Source of the DNA: VAZQ01 sp963763365
GTDB lineage: Bacteria; Pseudomonadota; Alphaproteobacteria; Rhizobiales; Xanthobacteraceae
NCBI GenBank assembly: GCA_963763365.1
Contig: CAVXOE010000003.1
Span: 310,001 to 374,000, forward strand
Length of the DNA stretch: 64,000 bases
Reading direction: 5' to 3'
The translations under genes and the position numbers were made by a program. Below are positions 53,859 through 63,157 of this stretch, piece after piece. A model generated the notes under the pieces. That model was not told where the DNA came from. It searched no databases and was given only the letters and a program-made list of their open reading frames with translations. Numbering within the stretch: the stretch's first letter is position 1; each line of letters begins with the position of its first letter.

Positions 53859-54959
53859 TCACAACACTCTTCCGGTCTCGTCGATCAGGTGCATGTTGTC
53901 GAGCTTGGCGGCGAGCTTCATGACGGCGCCGACGCGCGCGCCGGCGTTCGGGCTGACGCGGGCGCAGACTTCGGTACCCGCGATGGTGAAGTAGACCAGC
54001 GTCTCCATCCCCATCGGCTCGACCACTTCGATACCGGCATCGAGCAAGCCGATATTCGTCTCGCCGTTCGGCTTCGCACTCGGTCAGATGCTCGGGGCGG
54101 AGTCCAAACATCAAGCCGGTCGCGGCCGACGTGCGGGCGATAGCGCGCCGTGCGTTGCGGCGGCACCGCCAGCGCGATGTCGTCGGCGAGCCGCACCCGC
54201 AATGCGTCGCCCTCGCCTTCCAGCCGGCAGGGAATGAAGTTCATCGCCGGCGAGCCGATGAAGCCCGCCACGAAGCGCGTCTGCGGCGCGTGATAGAGGT
54301 CGTTGGGCGCGCCGATCTGCTCGATGATGCCGCGGTTCATCACCACGACCCGATCCGCGAGCGTCATCGCCTCGACCTGGTCGTGGGTGACGTAGACCGT
54401 CGTGGTGCGCACCTTCTGGTGCACGCGCTTGATCTCGGTGCGCATCTGCACGCGCAGTTTGGCGTCGAGGTTCGGACAGCGGCTCGTCGAACAGGAACAC
54501 CTTCGGATTGCGCACGATCGCGCGGCCCATGGCGACGCGCTGGCGCTGGCCGCCGGAGAGCTGACGCGGCTTGCGCTCGAGCAGTTCGGTGATGTCGAGG
54601 ATGCGGGCGGCTTCCTGCACCCGGCGCGCGATTTCGGGCTTCGGGTAGCGCTTGAGCCGCAGCCCGAACGACATGTTCTCGTGCACCGTCATGTGCGGGT
54701 AGAGCGCGTAGTTCTGAAAGACCATCGCCATGTCGCGGTCCTTCGGCGGCACGTCGTTGACCACGGTGCCGTCGACGCTGATCTCGCCGTCGCTGATGTC
54801 CTCGAGGCCGGCGATCATGCGCAGCGTGGTCGACTTGCCGCAGCCCGACGGCCCGACCAGCACGACGAATTCCTTGTCGGCGATGTCGAGATCGATGCCG
54901 CGCACCGCCTCGGTATCGTCGAAGCGCTTGACCACCTTGCGAAGCGAGACCTGCGCCAT
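53859..54959 (-). CDS. ugpC: CUT1-type ABC transporter ATPase, UgpC/MalK-like (about three frameshifts)
   Basis: About 365 residues. Walker A VGPSGCGKSTTLRM, Q-loop FQNYALYPHMTVHENMSFGL, signature LSGGQRQRVAMGRAIVRNP, Walker B VFLFDEPL, H-loop VYVTHDQVEAMTLADR; then the MalK-type regulatory C-terminal domain (GFIGSPAMNF; VEPMGMETLVYF). Breaks near 54475, 54110 and 54060. Energises the two permeases just upstream. Last gene of the SBP-permease-permease-ATPase operon. The symbol reflects family, not proven glycerol-phosphate use. Confidence 0.87.
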
Positions 54960-54994
54960 GCTTGATCCTATACTTGTGACGCGCAGGCGGTGCG

Positions 54995-55107
54995 CTCCCT
55001 CCCCCCTTGTGGGGGAGGGTTGGGGGAGGGGGGTAGGAGTTATTGCGCGCGCCTTGTCCGCGACGAGGACCCCCACCCCTAACCCCTCCCCACAAGGGGG
55101 AGGGGAA
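54995..55107. repeat. Palindromic repeat, same family as the uvrC element
   Basis: CTCCCTCCCCCCTTGTGGGG is mirrored by CCCCACAAGGGGGAGGGG. Sits between the second permease and the ATPase genes of one operon. Confidence 0.75.
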
Positions 55108-55143
55108 CAGATCGCATGCGTGGCGCTACTGAGCATCATCAAA

Positions 55144-56058
55144 TCAGCCCTTGGTGGCGCCGGCGGTGAGGCCGGCGATGTAGTAGTCCATCAGGAACGC
55201 GTAGATGATGAGCGGCGGCGCGGCGCCGAGCAGCGCGCCGGTCATGATCTGTCCCCAGTTGAACACGTCGCCCTTGATCAGCGTGGTGATGATGCCGACC
55301 GGCAGCACCAGTTGATCGGCCGACGTCGTGAAGGCGAGCGGATAGAGGAACTGCGCCCACGACACCGTGAACGCGAAGATGGTCGCGGCGATAAGTCCGG
55401 GCAGCGCGACCGGGATGAACACGCGGGTCAGAATCTGCCGGTAGTTCGCGCCGTCCATCAGCGCCGCCTCGTCGAGTTCCTTCGGGATCGAGGCGAAATA
55501 GCCGATCATGATCCAGGTGCAGAACGGCACCGTCAGCGTCGGATAGACGATCAGCAGCACCCACCAGCGGTTCATGAGCTGGATGCCGGTCCATTCGTTG
55601 ACCACGGCGAACATCTTGAACAGCGGGATGAAGAGCAGCGTCTCCGGAATGAGGTAGGTGAGGAAGATGCCGGTCGCGAGCGTGGCGGAGCCCCAGAACC
55701 GCATGCGCGACAGCGCGAACGCCGCCGGCACGCTGATCAGCATGGTGATCGCGACAACGAATACCGACACGAACGCGGAGTTGCGGAAGAAGGTCAGATA
55801 GGTCGAGGACGTCAGCAGTTCGACGTAGTTGCTGAGCGTCGGATGCTGCACCCACCACGGATTGGTCGCGGCCGAAATCTCCATGCTGCTCTTGAGCGAG
55901 GTGATCAGCATGTAGATGGGCGGCATCAGGAAGAAGATCGCGAACAGCGTCAGGAAGAAATACGACCAGCGCAGCGCCCAGCGGCGGTCGCGGCTCATGC
56001 TGCCGTATTTCGTGCGGCGCACGGGTGCCGCATCGGCCGGAAGCGATGCCGCGGTCAT
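55144..56058 (-). CDS. ABC transporter permease, MalG/UgpE-like
   Basis: A 304-residue intact permease with six helices. The EAA loop DEAALMDGANYRQILTRVFI then PVALPG contacts the ATPase. LPADAAPVRRTKYG forms a short cytoplasmic N terminus; start at 56058 chosen because upstream text is repeat DNA. Forms the translocation pore with the MalF-like permease. CUT1 transporters import sugars, polyols or glycerophosphates. Confidence 0.9.
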   Translation of the reverse strand: MTAASLPADAAPVRRTKYGSMSRDRRWALRWSYFFLTLFAIFFLMPPIYMLITSLKSSMEISAATNPWWVQHPTLSNYVELLTSSTYLTFFRNSAFVSVFVVAITMLISVPAAFALSRMRFWGSATLATGIFLTYLIPETLLFIPLFKMFAVVNEWTGIQLMNRWWVLLIVYPTLTVPFCTWIMIGYFASIPKELDEAALMDGANYRQILTRVFIPVALPGLIAATIFAFTVSWAQFLYPLAFTTSADQLVLPVGIITTLIKGDVFNWGQIMTGALLGAAPPLIIYAFLMDYYIAGLTAGATKG

Positions 56059-56072
56059 AGTGCGTACTCCCG

Positions 56073-56212
56073 CGTGTCCCGGGCGCAGTGCAGCACGAGC
56101 GGAGCGAAGTGATGCGCTGCAGACCCGGGACCCCGGTTTCCTGTACACCGAAAGCAACCGGGGTCCCGGATCAGCGATGCAGCACGAGGTGCTGCATCGC
56201 GTCCGGGACACG
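56073..56212. repeat. 140-bp inverted repeat between the permease genes
   Basis: Ends CGTGTCCCGG and CCGGGACACG mirror each other; inside, CCCGGGACCCCGGTT pairs with AACCGGGGTCCCGG, and ATGCAGCACGAGGTGCTGCAT is a further palindrome. Longer and differently built than the CCCTC family. Confidence 0.75.
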
Positions 56213-56226
56213 TGTTGAGAGAACGG

Positions 56227-57162
56227 TCATGACATCTCTCCCGCCCGCCGGTTCACGTCGCGCAGGATGAAGATCGCCGCGACCGTCAGGATCGGCACCA
56301 TGAACAGCGACACCGAGGCGCCGAGCGGGATGTCGTTGCCCTGGATGCCGACCCAGAACGCCCAGGTGGCGAACACATGCGTGCGGTCGATCGGCCCGCC
56401 GGCCGTGAGGATGCGCACGATGTCGAAATTGGCGAAGGTCACGATCAGCGAGAACAGCGCGGTGATCGCCATGATGTTGCGCATCATCGGCAGCGTGACG
56501 TACCAGATGCGCTGCCACCAGTTGGCGCCATCGATGGCGGCCGCCTCGTAGAGTTGCTCGGGCACCGACTTGAGCGCCGCGAGATACATGATCATGAAGA
56601 ACGGCGCGCCGATCCAGATGTTGACCAGGATCACCGAGAAGCGCGCCCAGTTGGCGTCGCCGGTCCACGGGATGGGGCCGATGTCGAACAGCGCCAGCAC
56701 CCAGTTGAACGCGCTGTAGGACGGATCGAACAGCCACAGCCAGGCGAGACAGCTCATCGCCGGCGGGATCACCCACGGCACCAGCAGCATGCCGCGCCAC
56801 TTGCGCTGGCCTTTCGAGGGGATGTTGTGGACGAAATGCGCGACGATGAAGCCGATCAGCGCTTTGAAGATCACCGCCGTGATGGCGAAGAGGCACGACT
56901 GCCTGACCACCATCCAGAACGTTTCGCGCTTGAACAGGAAGAGGAAGTTGTTGAAGCCGACGTAGCGCTCCATCGACTTGTTCAAGGTCGCGAGATGGAT
57001 CGAGTAGAACGCCGGATAGATCACCAGAATGGCGACGAGGAGGATGAGCGGCAGCGTCATCAGCAGCGCGATGGTCGACTTGCGCGCCATCGCCTTGCGG
57101 AGGCCGGAGCGCGGGCGCGCGACAGCCGCTGCGGGCGGAGTCTGAAGTACGGCATCGACCAT
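56227..57162 (-). CDS. ABC transporter permease, MalF/UgpA-like
   Basis: A 311-residue intact permease with six helices. EAA loop YEAAAIDGANWWQRIWYVTL then PMMRNI. IALLMTLPLILLVAILVIYP is the first helix. Upstream of the MalG-like permease by 168 bases of repeat DNA. The periplasmic loop SKGQRKWRGMLLVPWVIPPA is typical of CUT1 members. Confidence 0.9.
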   Translation of the reverse strand: MVDAVLQTPPAAAVARPRSGLRKAMARKSTIALLMTLPLILLVAILVIYPAFYSIHLATLNKSMERYVGFNNFLFLFKRETFWMVVRQSCLFAITAVIFKALIGFIVAHFVHNIPSKGQRKWRGMLLVPWVIPPAMSCLAWLWLFDPSYSAFNWVLALFDIGPIPWTGDANWARFSVILVNIWIGAPFFMIMYLAALKSVPEQLYEAAAIDGANWWQRIWYVTLPMMRNIMAITALFSLIVTFANFDIVRILTAGGPIDRTHVFATWAFWVGIQGNDIPLGASVSLFMVPILTVAAIFILRDVNRRAGEMS

Positions 57163-57200
57163 GCGCTTACCTCGTGTCGAGGGTGTGCAGCGCGGTCTAT

Positions 57201-57274
57201 CCCGCTCGTCCCCGCGAAAGCGGGGACCCAGCGCTTATCAAGAACTGGATGCCCGCGGCCGCGGGCATGAGCGG
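57201..57274. repeat. Double REP hairpin
   Basis: GTCCCCGC/GCGGGGAC with a GAAA loop (57208-57227) is followed by ATGCCCGCGGCCGCGGGCAT (57249-57268), a perfect palindrome. The second stem matches the REP at 26816-26835. Located between the binding-protein and permease genes, where such hairpins can stabilise the upstream message. Confidence 0.75.
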
Positions 57275-57318
57275 GAGAGAGCCTGTGTCATGTCACTCGA
57301 TCCTCGGCGACTACGGGC

Positions 57319-58658
57319 TCAGGTCCGCATGTAGCCTTCGACCTCGCTCTCGCCCCAGGCCAGCGTCTTTTCGAGCGGCTCGCCCTGCATGAAGCGCACG
57401 ATCATCTTGGTCTGGATCGCCTGGGTGTAGATCTGCACGGCGATCTTCGGCGGTGCCGGCTGCGCCGCCACCGAGAGGATCTGGTGATTGTGCGGGTTGG
57501 GATAGTGATAGAGCGTGCCCTTCGGCGGGCCTTCCTCCGCCCAGACCTTGAGCGTGGTCAGGTTCGCGAAGGCGGGCAAATCGTAGCCCTGGCTCGCCTC
57601 CACCATCTTCTCGATGGCCTTGGGCTGCGAGAGATGGACCAGCAGGCTCTTGGCCGCCGGCTGGTTCTTGCTGAAGCTCCAGATGCCGTAGAAGTAGGGC
57701 AGGAACGGCGCGTAGCGGCCCTTCGGGCCGGACGGCATGCCGTGGGTCCAGAGCTGCTCGGCGACCTTCGGCGCGTCGCGCTTGGCGACCGCCCAGGCGC
57801 TCGGCGGATTCATGATCAGCGAGCCCTTGCCGGCGACGAGATATTTGTTGTTGGAGGCATTATCCCACGCGGGCGCGTCCGGCGGCAGCCATTGGCCGAG
57901 CTTCTTGTAGTATTCGAGCGCCTGCCGCACCGGGTCCGACTTGACCGAGATGTCGCCCTTGGCGTCGACCAGATGCGGCGCCGAACGACTGGAAGATTGC
58001 GCCCGCGGTGTCGACGTTGTCCTCGGTCCCGCCAAGCCCGATGCCGATCGGATGGCCGCCCTTGTGGCAGGCTTCGGCGGCCTTGAGCATGGCATCGAGC
58101 GTCCAGGCGTCGGCCTTGGGCGGCGAGCCCGCCGGATACATCGCCTGCACGTCGATGCCGGCCAGGCTTTTCATCAGGTCGATGCGCGAGCACGGTCCCT
58201 TGATCTGACTGCCGACCGCCGCCGGTACCGCCACCCAGTGCCCGCCCGATTTGGCAAGATACTCGCAGGTCGGGTTGACCGCGCCGTTGAGCTTGATCAG
58301 GTCGGCCATGATGTCGTCGACCGGCACCAGCCGGTTGGCGTGGTCGGCGGGTTGCCAGGTCGGGAACTGGAAGATGTCATGCCCGGAGCGCGCCTGCGCT
58401 TCCGCCGCGATGGTCAGGAGGTTCTTGTTGCCCTGCGAGGTGATGTAGTCGATCGACACCTCGACCTTGTTCTTCTCGCCCCATTCATGACAGAGCGCCT
58501 CGGATGCCTTGTTGGCGCCCGGGACCCAATGGTCCCAGAAGTCCGAGCGACAGCTTGCCGGCAGCGTACGCCCCGCGCACATACGGCATGGCGAGGATGG
58601 CGGTCGAGGCGGCGGTGGTCTTGAGGAATTGACGGCGATTGAGCTTGCCAGCGAGCAT
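57319..58658 (-). CDS. ABC transporter extracellular solute-binding protein, family 1 (two frameshifts)
   Basis: About 446 residues. The twin-arginine signal NRRQFLKTTAASTAI lies near residue 6, so folded export by Tat is likely. Mature part: ALCHEWGEKNKVEVSIDYIT, GHDIFQFPTWQPADHANRLV, GKGSLIMNPPSAWAVAKRD, and FLPYFYGIWSFSKNQPAAKS, a family 1 (sugar-type) binding fold. Breaks near 58550 and 57985, each one extra base. Start at 58658. First gene of the transporter operon. Ligand unknown; the neighbouring catabolic genes do not point to an ordinary hexose. Confidence 0.85.
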
Positions 58659-58926
58659 TGGAAATCCTCCCATGGGTTCCCGCTCGGACGTAGCCGGTTC
58701 TTGTTATCGCGGCCGTTCGTCTTGGTCGGACGGCCTCTTCGGCTTCCGGTCCGTGCGACAAGTCTAGATCAAAAGCGTTCGGCTTGTCAGGAAAGATTTT
58801 GCTTGTTCACCGTGCCAAGGCGCTCGCACCCATGACGCGGTTTGTCGCAGCCGGCCCGTATTACCGCCGCAGCGCAGCACGATCGCTAAGTCGAAAGTCG
58901 AATATCGATTGCAGGAACGCGCACCT

Positions 58927-59836
58927 TCAGTCCTGCGCGCGAGCCTTTTTCAGATGCTGCAAGACTTTTGCACGCAGCGCGGCCTGGTCCGCCGTGCTCC
59001 AGGCGCGAAAGCCTTCGCCGGACTTGAAGCCGAGCCGCCCGTCCGACACCAGCTTTTCGAGATACGGCGACGGGCCAGGGCGCGACTCGATGGCCGGCAG
59101 TACGGTCTGGTGAATGGCGAGCGTGAGGTCGGTGCCGACGAGATCGGCATTTTCCAGCGGCCCGAGCACAGCGAGCCGCCGGCCGAAGCTCGCCTTGATC
59201 ACGGTGTCCACCGTCTCGGCGTCGCAGATGCCGTGCTCGACCAGCGCGATCGCCTCCCGCCAGAGCGCATGCTGCAGGCGATTGCCGACGAAGCCCGGCA
59301 CGTCCTTCTTGACGTGCACGGGCATTTTGCCGGCCGCCTTGTGCAGCGCGATGGTCCAGTCGATGACGTGCTGCGATGTCCACTGCGTCCCGATCACCTC
59401 GACCAGCGGCACGAGAAACGGCGGATTCCACCAATGGGTGCCGAGCGCGCGCGAGCGGTCCTTCAGCCCTTCCATGATCCTGGTGATCGGAATCACCGAG
59501 GTGTTGCTGGCGAGGATGGTGTCGGGCCGCACCTTCTGTTCGATCTCGGCGAACAGCTTTTGTTTCAACGGCAGGTCTTCCAGCACCGCCTCGACCACGT
59601 AGTCGGCCTCGCTCACCGTATCGCCGAGATCGTGGCACGGCTGAACGCGATCGACCGCCGACGGATCGTCGCCGAGATCCTTCAGATTGGCGAGGATGCG
59701 GGCCTTGACGCTGGCCAGCACCGCCATCGACCGGGTCGTAGATGGTGACCTCGTGGCCGGCGAGCGCGAACACCTGCGCGATGCCGTGCCCCATCAAGCC
59801 TGCGCCGATGACGGCGATGCGCGCGTTCGCCGTCAC
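58927..59836 (-). CDS. 3-Hydroxyacyl-CoA dehydrogenase family protein (one frameshift)
   Basis: About 302 residues. NAD-binding start RIAVIGAGLMGHGIAQVFAL; after one extra G near 59735, VLASVKARILANLKDLGDDP continues. LASNTSVIPITRIMEGLKDR, THWWNPPFLVPLVEVIGT and KDVPGFVGNRLQHALWREAI carry the catalytic His/Glu pair (THWWNPP; EVIG) of the HCDH fold. Single-domain length is closer to 3-hydroxybutyryl-CoA, L-gulonate or L-carnitine dehydrogenases than to fatty-acid oxidation multienzymes. Downstream partner of an SDR gene (3 bases apart). Confidence 0.85.
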
Positions 59837-59839
59837 GTC

Positions 59840-60643
59840 TCACCCCGCCGTGTAGCCGCCGTCGGCATAAAGGATGTGGCCGGTGTAGAAATCCGACGCC
59901 TTGGAGGCGAGAAACAGGAGCGGCCCGGCGAGATCGGACGGCTCGCCGAGGCGGCCTTTCGGCACGCGGCCGATGAAGCCCTTGCGCACATTACTGGCGT
60001 TCTCGTTGTCCTCATACATCCACGCGGTGAGCGGCGAGCGGAAGACCGTCGGCGCGATGGCGTTGACGGTGATGCCGGTCGCGCCCCACTCGCAGCCGAG
60101 CGCCTTGGTGACGCCGTCGATCGCCGACTTCGACGCGCAATAGGCCGTGTAGCCCGCCGGATGCCCGAGCAGCCCGCGCGCCGACGACATGAAGATGACC
60201 TTGCCGCCCCTGCCCTGCGCCAGCATCTGCTTGCCGGCCGCGCGCGCCATCAGCCAGGACTGCGTGACGTTGACGTCCATCACCTCCATGAACGTCTCGG
60301 GCGGCTGGTCGACGATCTTGGCCACCTTGTTGATGCCCGAGGCCGTCACCAGGATATCGACGCCGCCGAAACGCTTGACCGCGGCGGCGACGATCTTGTC
60401 GCAGTTCTCCGCCGAATTCGGCCGAAGCACGACGGACTCAGCCTTGCCGCCGAGCGCCTCGCATTCGGCGGCGACTTTCTTCAGCTCGCCCGCGTTGCCG
60501 GCCGCCAGCACGACGTTGGCGCCAGCGCCGGCGAGGACCTTGGCGGCGAGCGCGCCGAACGCGCCCGACGCGCCGGTGATGATCGCGGTCTTGCCCTTCA
60601 CGTCGAACAGCGACAGCGGATTTTTCAGGAAATCTTCGGACAT
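59840..60643 (-). CDS. Short-chain dehydrogenase/reductase
   Basis: A 267-residue intact SDR. TAIITGASGAFGALAAKVLA (glycine motif near 20), NVTQSWLMARAAGKQMLAQG, active-site Ser/Tyr/Lys in FMSSARGLLG and YTAYCASKSA, and the C-terminal GPLLFLASKASDFYTGHILY. Oxidises or reduces a hydroxy/keto substrate with NAD(P). Directly upstream of the HCDH-family gene, so the two likely act in one pathway. Start MSEDF at 60643, four codons after an alternative ATG. Confidence 0.88.
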   Translation of the reverse strand: MSEDFLKNPLSLFDVKGKTAIITGASGAFGALAAKVLAGAGANVVLAAGNAGELKKVAAECEALGGKAESVVLRPNSAENCDKIVAAAVKRFGGVDILVTASGINKVAKIVDQPPETFMEVMDVNVTQSWLMARAAGKQMLAQGRGGKVIFMSSARGLLGHPAGYTAYCASKSAIDGVTKALGCEWGATGITVNAIAPTVFRSPLTAWMYEDNENASNVRKGFIGRVPKGRLGEPSDLAGPLLFLASKASDFYTGHILYADGGYTAG

Positions 60644-60667
60644 GGCTACATCCACTTGCTCGGTGCG

Positions 60668-60797
60668 CTCCCTCTCCCCGCACTTGCGGGGAGAGGGTTG
60701 GGGTGAGGGGCCGGAGTGGAGCGAGCGGCAAACTCGCCCCTCACCCGGCTCGCCCTAAGGGCTCGCCACCCTCTCCCCGCTACGCGGGGCGAGGGAA
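60668..60797. repeat. Palindromic repeat, same family as the uvrC element
   Basis: CTCCCTCTCCCCGCACTTGC is mirrored at the far end by CCCTCTCCCCGCTACGCGGG; the core contains GCCCCTCACCCGGCTCGCCC. Separates the cupin and SDR genes of one cluster. Confidence 0.75.
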
Positions 60798-60817
60798 GCA
60801 CTTGCGGCGCCCGCGGA

Positions 60818-61156
60818 TTACTTCACCGGCGCGACGGCGACCGCAATGGTGCAGACCTCGTGGCCGCGGTTGACGATCTCGCGGCTCTCGTTCGGGCCGA
60901 TGTAGCAGCTATCGCCCTGCTTCACGACCGTCTCCTTGCCGCCGGCGATCACCGTCAACTCGCCCGCCAGCACGTAGTAGATCTTCTCCGGCGGCGAGGC
61001 GTCCGGCCCGGCGCCGCCGCCGGGCAGGAAATGCGAGATGCCGAACACCAGCGTCTGCGAGCCGCCCATCTCGGCGCCGAACACGCGAAACGACTTGTAG
61101 TCGCGGTGATTGGGAGCGTCGTAGGCCTTGGCCTCGGAAAATTTGCGCACGATCAT
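60818..61156 (-). CDS. Cupin-domain protein
   Basis: A 112-residue single cupin barrel. Motif 1 region LPGGGAGPDASPPEKIYYVL and motif 2 GDSCYIGPNESREIVNRGHE. The first metal-binding motif is unusual: it has Asp and Glu but lacks the usual His-x-His, so the metal site may be incomplete. Overlaps the cyclase-family gene by four bases (ATGA), which suggests that the two proteins work together. Confidence 0.83.
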   Translation of the reverse strand: MIVRKFSEAKAYDAPNHRDYKSFRVFGAEMGGSQTLVFGISHFLPGGGAGPDASPPEKIYYVLAGELTVIAGGKETVVKQGDSCYIGPNESREIVNRGHEVCTIAVAVAPVK

Positions 61157-61998
61157 GCGAATTTCTCCCCCTTCTCGATCCGGAACGATCCCTTCGGATC
61201 GACGATGGCGACGAGGCGGATGATGCAGCCGTCGCCGCGATCCCAGTTCCACGGGAAAAACGCGAACGTGCAGCGCTTGCCGGTGACCTTGTCGAGATCG
61301 CCGCCGACATTCTCGATGCCGAGAATGCCGTTCTTGAACAGGATGCGATGCACCGGCTCCCATTCGGGGAAGTCGTCCTTCCAGTCGCGCCCGCCGGACC
61401 ACTTCTTGTATTCCTCGGCGAGATGCGGATGCAGCGGCCCGTTGCGCTGCGGACCGATCGCGGTCGCGAGCGGATGATCGTTGGCCTGGGTGTCGTGGCC
61501 GACGACCTTCACCTTCTTCTCGACGAACCACTCGCCGGCCGACGGCACGAAGCCCGGCGCGCGGCAGAAATAGTCCTCGCTGTCCTCGTATTGGTGGTGC
61601 CAGCCGGTGTTGACGATCACCACGTCGCGCGGCCGCACCACCTTGCCGGCGGCCTTTTCCAGGTCGTCGTAGGTGATCTGCTCCCACATCTTCTTCTTGA
61701 TCGAGACCACGATGCCCGAGCCGAAGAAGTGCGGCAGCGGCACCTCGTCGATGAACGGCGTGCCTTGGATGACGTGGGCGGGCGCATCGATGTGCGTGGT
61801 GTTGTGCATCGAGGTCGTGATGCGCTGCGACAGCACGCCCGACTTCGCCATGTAGTGGATGCGCTCGATCTTGACGTCCTCGAAGTACGGCCAGTTCGGG
61901 GACTGATAACCGAAGCGATGGGACAGGTTGTAGAACTCGAGCCCCATGCTGTTGTTGAGGTTCTCCTCGAACATCACGCCGCGGATTTTCTTGGCCAC
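61153..61998 (-). CDS. Cyclase-family (kynurenine formamidase-like) metal hydrolase
   Basis: About 281 residues. The metal motif TTSMHNTTHIDAPAHVIQGT (HxxxHxDAPxH-type, about 63-82) defines the Cyclase superfamily; VVIVNTGWHH and GIENVGGD follow in family order. The start at GTG 61998 has GGAGG six bases upstream. Members open or close amide/lactone rings, e.g. formamidases and isatin hydrolase. First gene of the cluster, with a palindromic candidate operator 73 bases upstream. Coupled to the cupin. Confidence 0.87.
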   Translation of the reverse strand: MAKKIRGVMFEENLNNSMGLEFYNLSHRFGYQSPNWPYFEDVKIERIHYMAKSGVLSQRITTSMHNTTHIDAPAHVIQGTPFIDEVPLPHFFGSGIVVSIKKKMWEQITYDDLEKAAGKVVRPRDVVIVNTGWHHQYEDSEDYFCRAPGFVPSAGEWFVEKKVKVVGHDTQANDHPLATAIGPQRNGPLHPHLAEEYKKWSGGRDWKDDFPEWEPVHRILFKNGILGIENVGGDLDKVTGKRCTFAFFPWNWDRGDGCIIRLVAIVDPKGSFRIEKGEKFA

Positions 61999-62070
61999 CA
62001 CACGCCTCCCTGAGCGCTTGCGGGTTATCTCGATGTCGCGGCGCGCAACGCCGCTTGTCCCGCGATATGG

Positions 62071-62093
62071 TACGCTTGTATCGACAAAGCATA
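62071..62093. promoter_or_regulatory. Candidate IclR operator before the catabolic operon
   Basis: TACGCTTGT and ACAAAGCATA form an inverted repeat with a four-base spacer. A similar half-site, TACGCTTTG, sits in front of the divergent IclR/decarboxylase pair. Position is right for control of the cyclase-family gene. Confidence 0.5.
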
Positions 62094-62251
62094 CATGCGG
62101 ATCAGCGGCGCGCGCAAGCGGCGGCAGCCGGAGCGGCAGTGCGTCACCAACGCGACTGGATCGCTTCGTACGCTTGCGATGCTCGCAATGCGCATCTCCG
62201 TCATTGCGACGCCGAAGACGGCAATCTAGCGCGTCGCTCGGCAGTACGGCC

Positions 62252-63034
62252 TCACGCCGCGACGGCGGAGAGATGATCCTGCAACGACCGCGCGGTCGCC
62301 TTGAGCCGCTCGACGATCTGCCTCTGCTGATCGCTGAACCGCTGCGCCGGCACCGGAACCGAGATGGCGATGTCGTTGCCGAGCAGGTCGCGCATGACCA
62401 CGCCGGCGGCGCAAATCCCCACCGTGTGCTCCTCGTGATCGAAGGCAATGCCGGACTTGCGGACGGCGCGCAGGTCTTTGATCAATGCGTTGATCCGCGT
62501 GATCGTGTTCGGGGTCCGCTTCTCGTAGCTCGTCCCGATCAGCCGCGCGATCGCGATCTCGTCGAACTGCGCCAGATAGGCCTTGCCGTTGGCCGTGCAA
62601 TAGAGCGGAAAGGTCTCGCCGATCGCCGAAACCGCGCGCAACCGCTGCGGACCGATCACCTGATCGATGAAGATGAGGTGGTCTTTCTGAATTTTCGCGA
62701 GATCGACGGTTTCGCCAAGCTCCTGCGAAAGCCGCGTCAGGAACGGCCGCGCGATCGAGACGAAATCGGTGCGCGCCGACGCGGCGAGCCGCAGGATGGT
62801 CGGACCGAGCCGCACCCGCCCGGTCGGCGATGCCGCGATCACGAGCTTCTCCGCCTCCAGCGCCGCGACGATGCGCTGCACCGTCGAGCGCGCGAGATCG
62901 ACGCGCTGCGCGATCTGCCCGAGACTCAGCCCCACCGGCTCATCCTCGAGCGCGCGCAGGATCGCGGCGGCGCGCGCGATGACTTGCACCTGACTCTTTT
63001 CCCCGCCGGCGTTGCGGCCGTTCTGTCGTTGCAC
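62252..63034 (-). CDS. IclR-family transcriptional regulator
   Basis: A 260-residue protein. N-terminal winged helix (about 15-75) with SLGQIAQRVDLARSTVQRIV; C-terminal effector domain with DLAKIQKDHLIFIDQVIG, PLYCTANGKAYLAQ and the ICAAGVVMRDLLGNDIAISV signature. IclR proteins sense small aromatic or carboxylic metabolites and control the adjacent pathway. Divergent from the decarboxylase gene and next to the cyclase-family operon, so it is the probable regulator of both. Confidence 0.92.
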   Translation of the reverse strand: MQRQNGRNAGGEKSQVQVIARAAAILRALEDEPVGLSLGQIAQRVDLARSTVQRIVAALEAEKLVIAASPTGRVRLGPTILRLAASARTDFVSIARPFLTRLSQELGETVDLAKIQKDHLIFIDQVIGPQRLRAVSAIGETFPLYCTANGKAYLAQFDEIAIARLIGTSYEKRTPNTITRINALIKDLRAVRKSGIAFDHEEHTVGICAAGVVMRDLLGNDIAISVPVPAQRFSDQQRQIVERLKATARSLQDHLSAVAA

Positions 63035-63098
63035 GTCGCTCTCCCACGGCCGGCCTTCGCAACGATGCGCCGCAGCTTGCCGGCTGGCTCACGCATTG

Positions 63099-63125
63099 AT
63101 ACGCTTTGACCAAAATACGGTACAG
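63099..63125. promoter_or_regulatory. Candidate IclR operator between iclR-type gene and decarboxylase
   Basis: TACGCTTTG and CAAAATACG face each other with a two-base spacer, 33 bases before the decarboxylase ATG and 66 before the regulator start. Shares TACGCTT with the site at 62071. Confidence 0.5.
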
Positions 63126-63157
63126 AAGACAAGGGCGGGAATCGAGCGAGGGGATTC

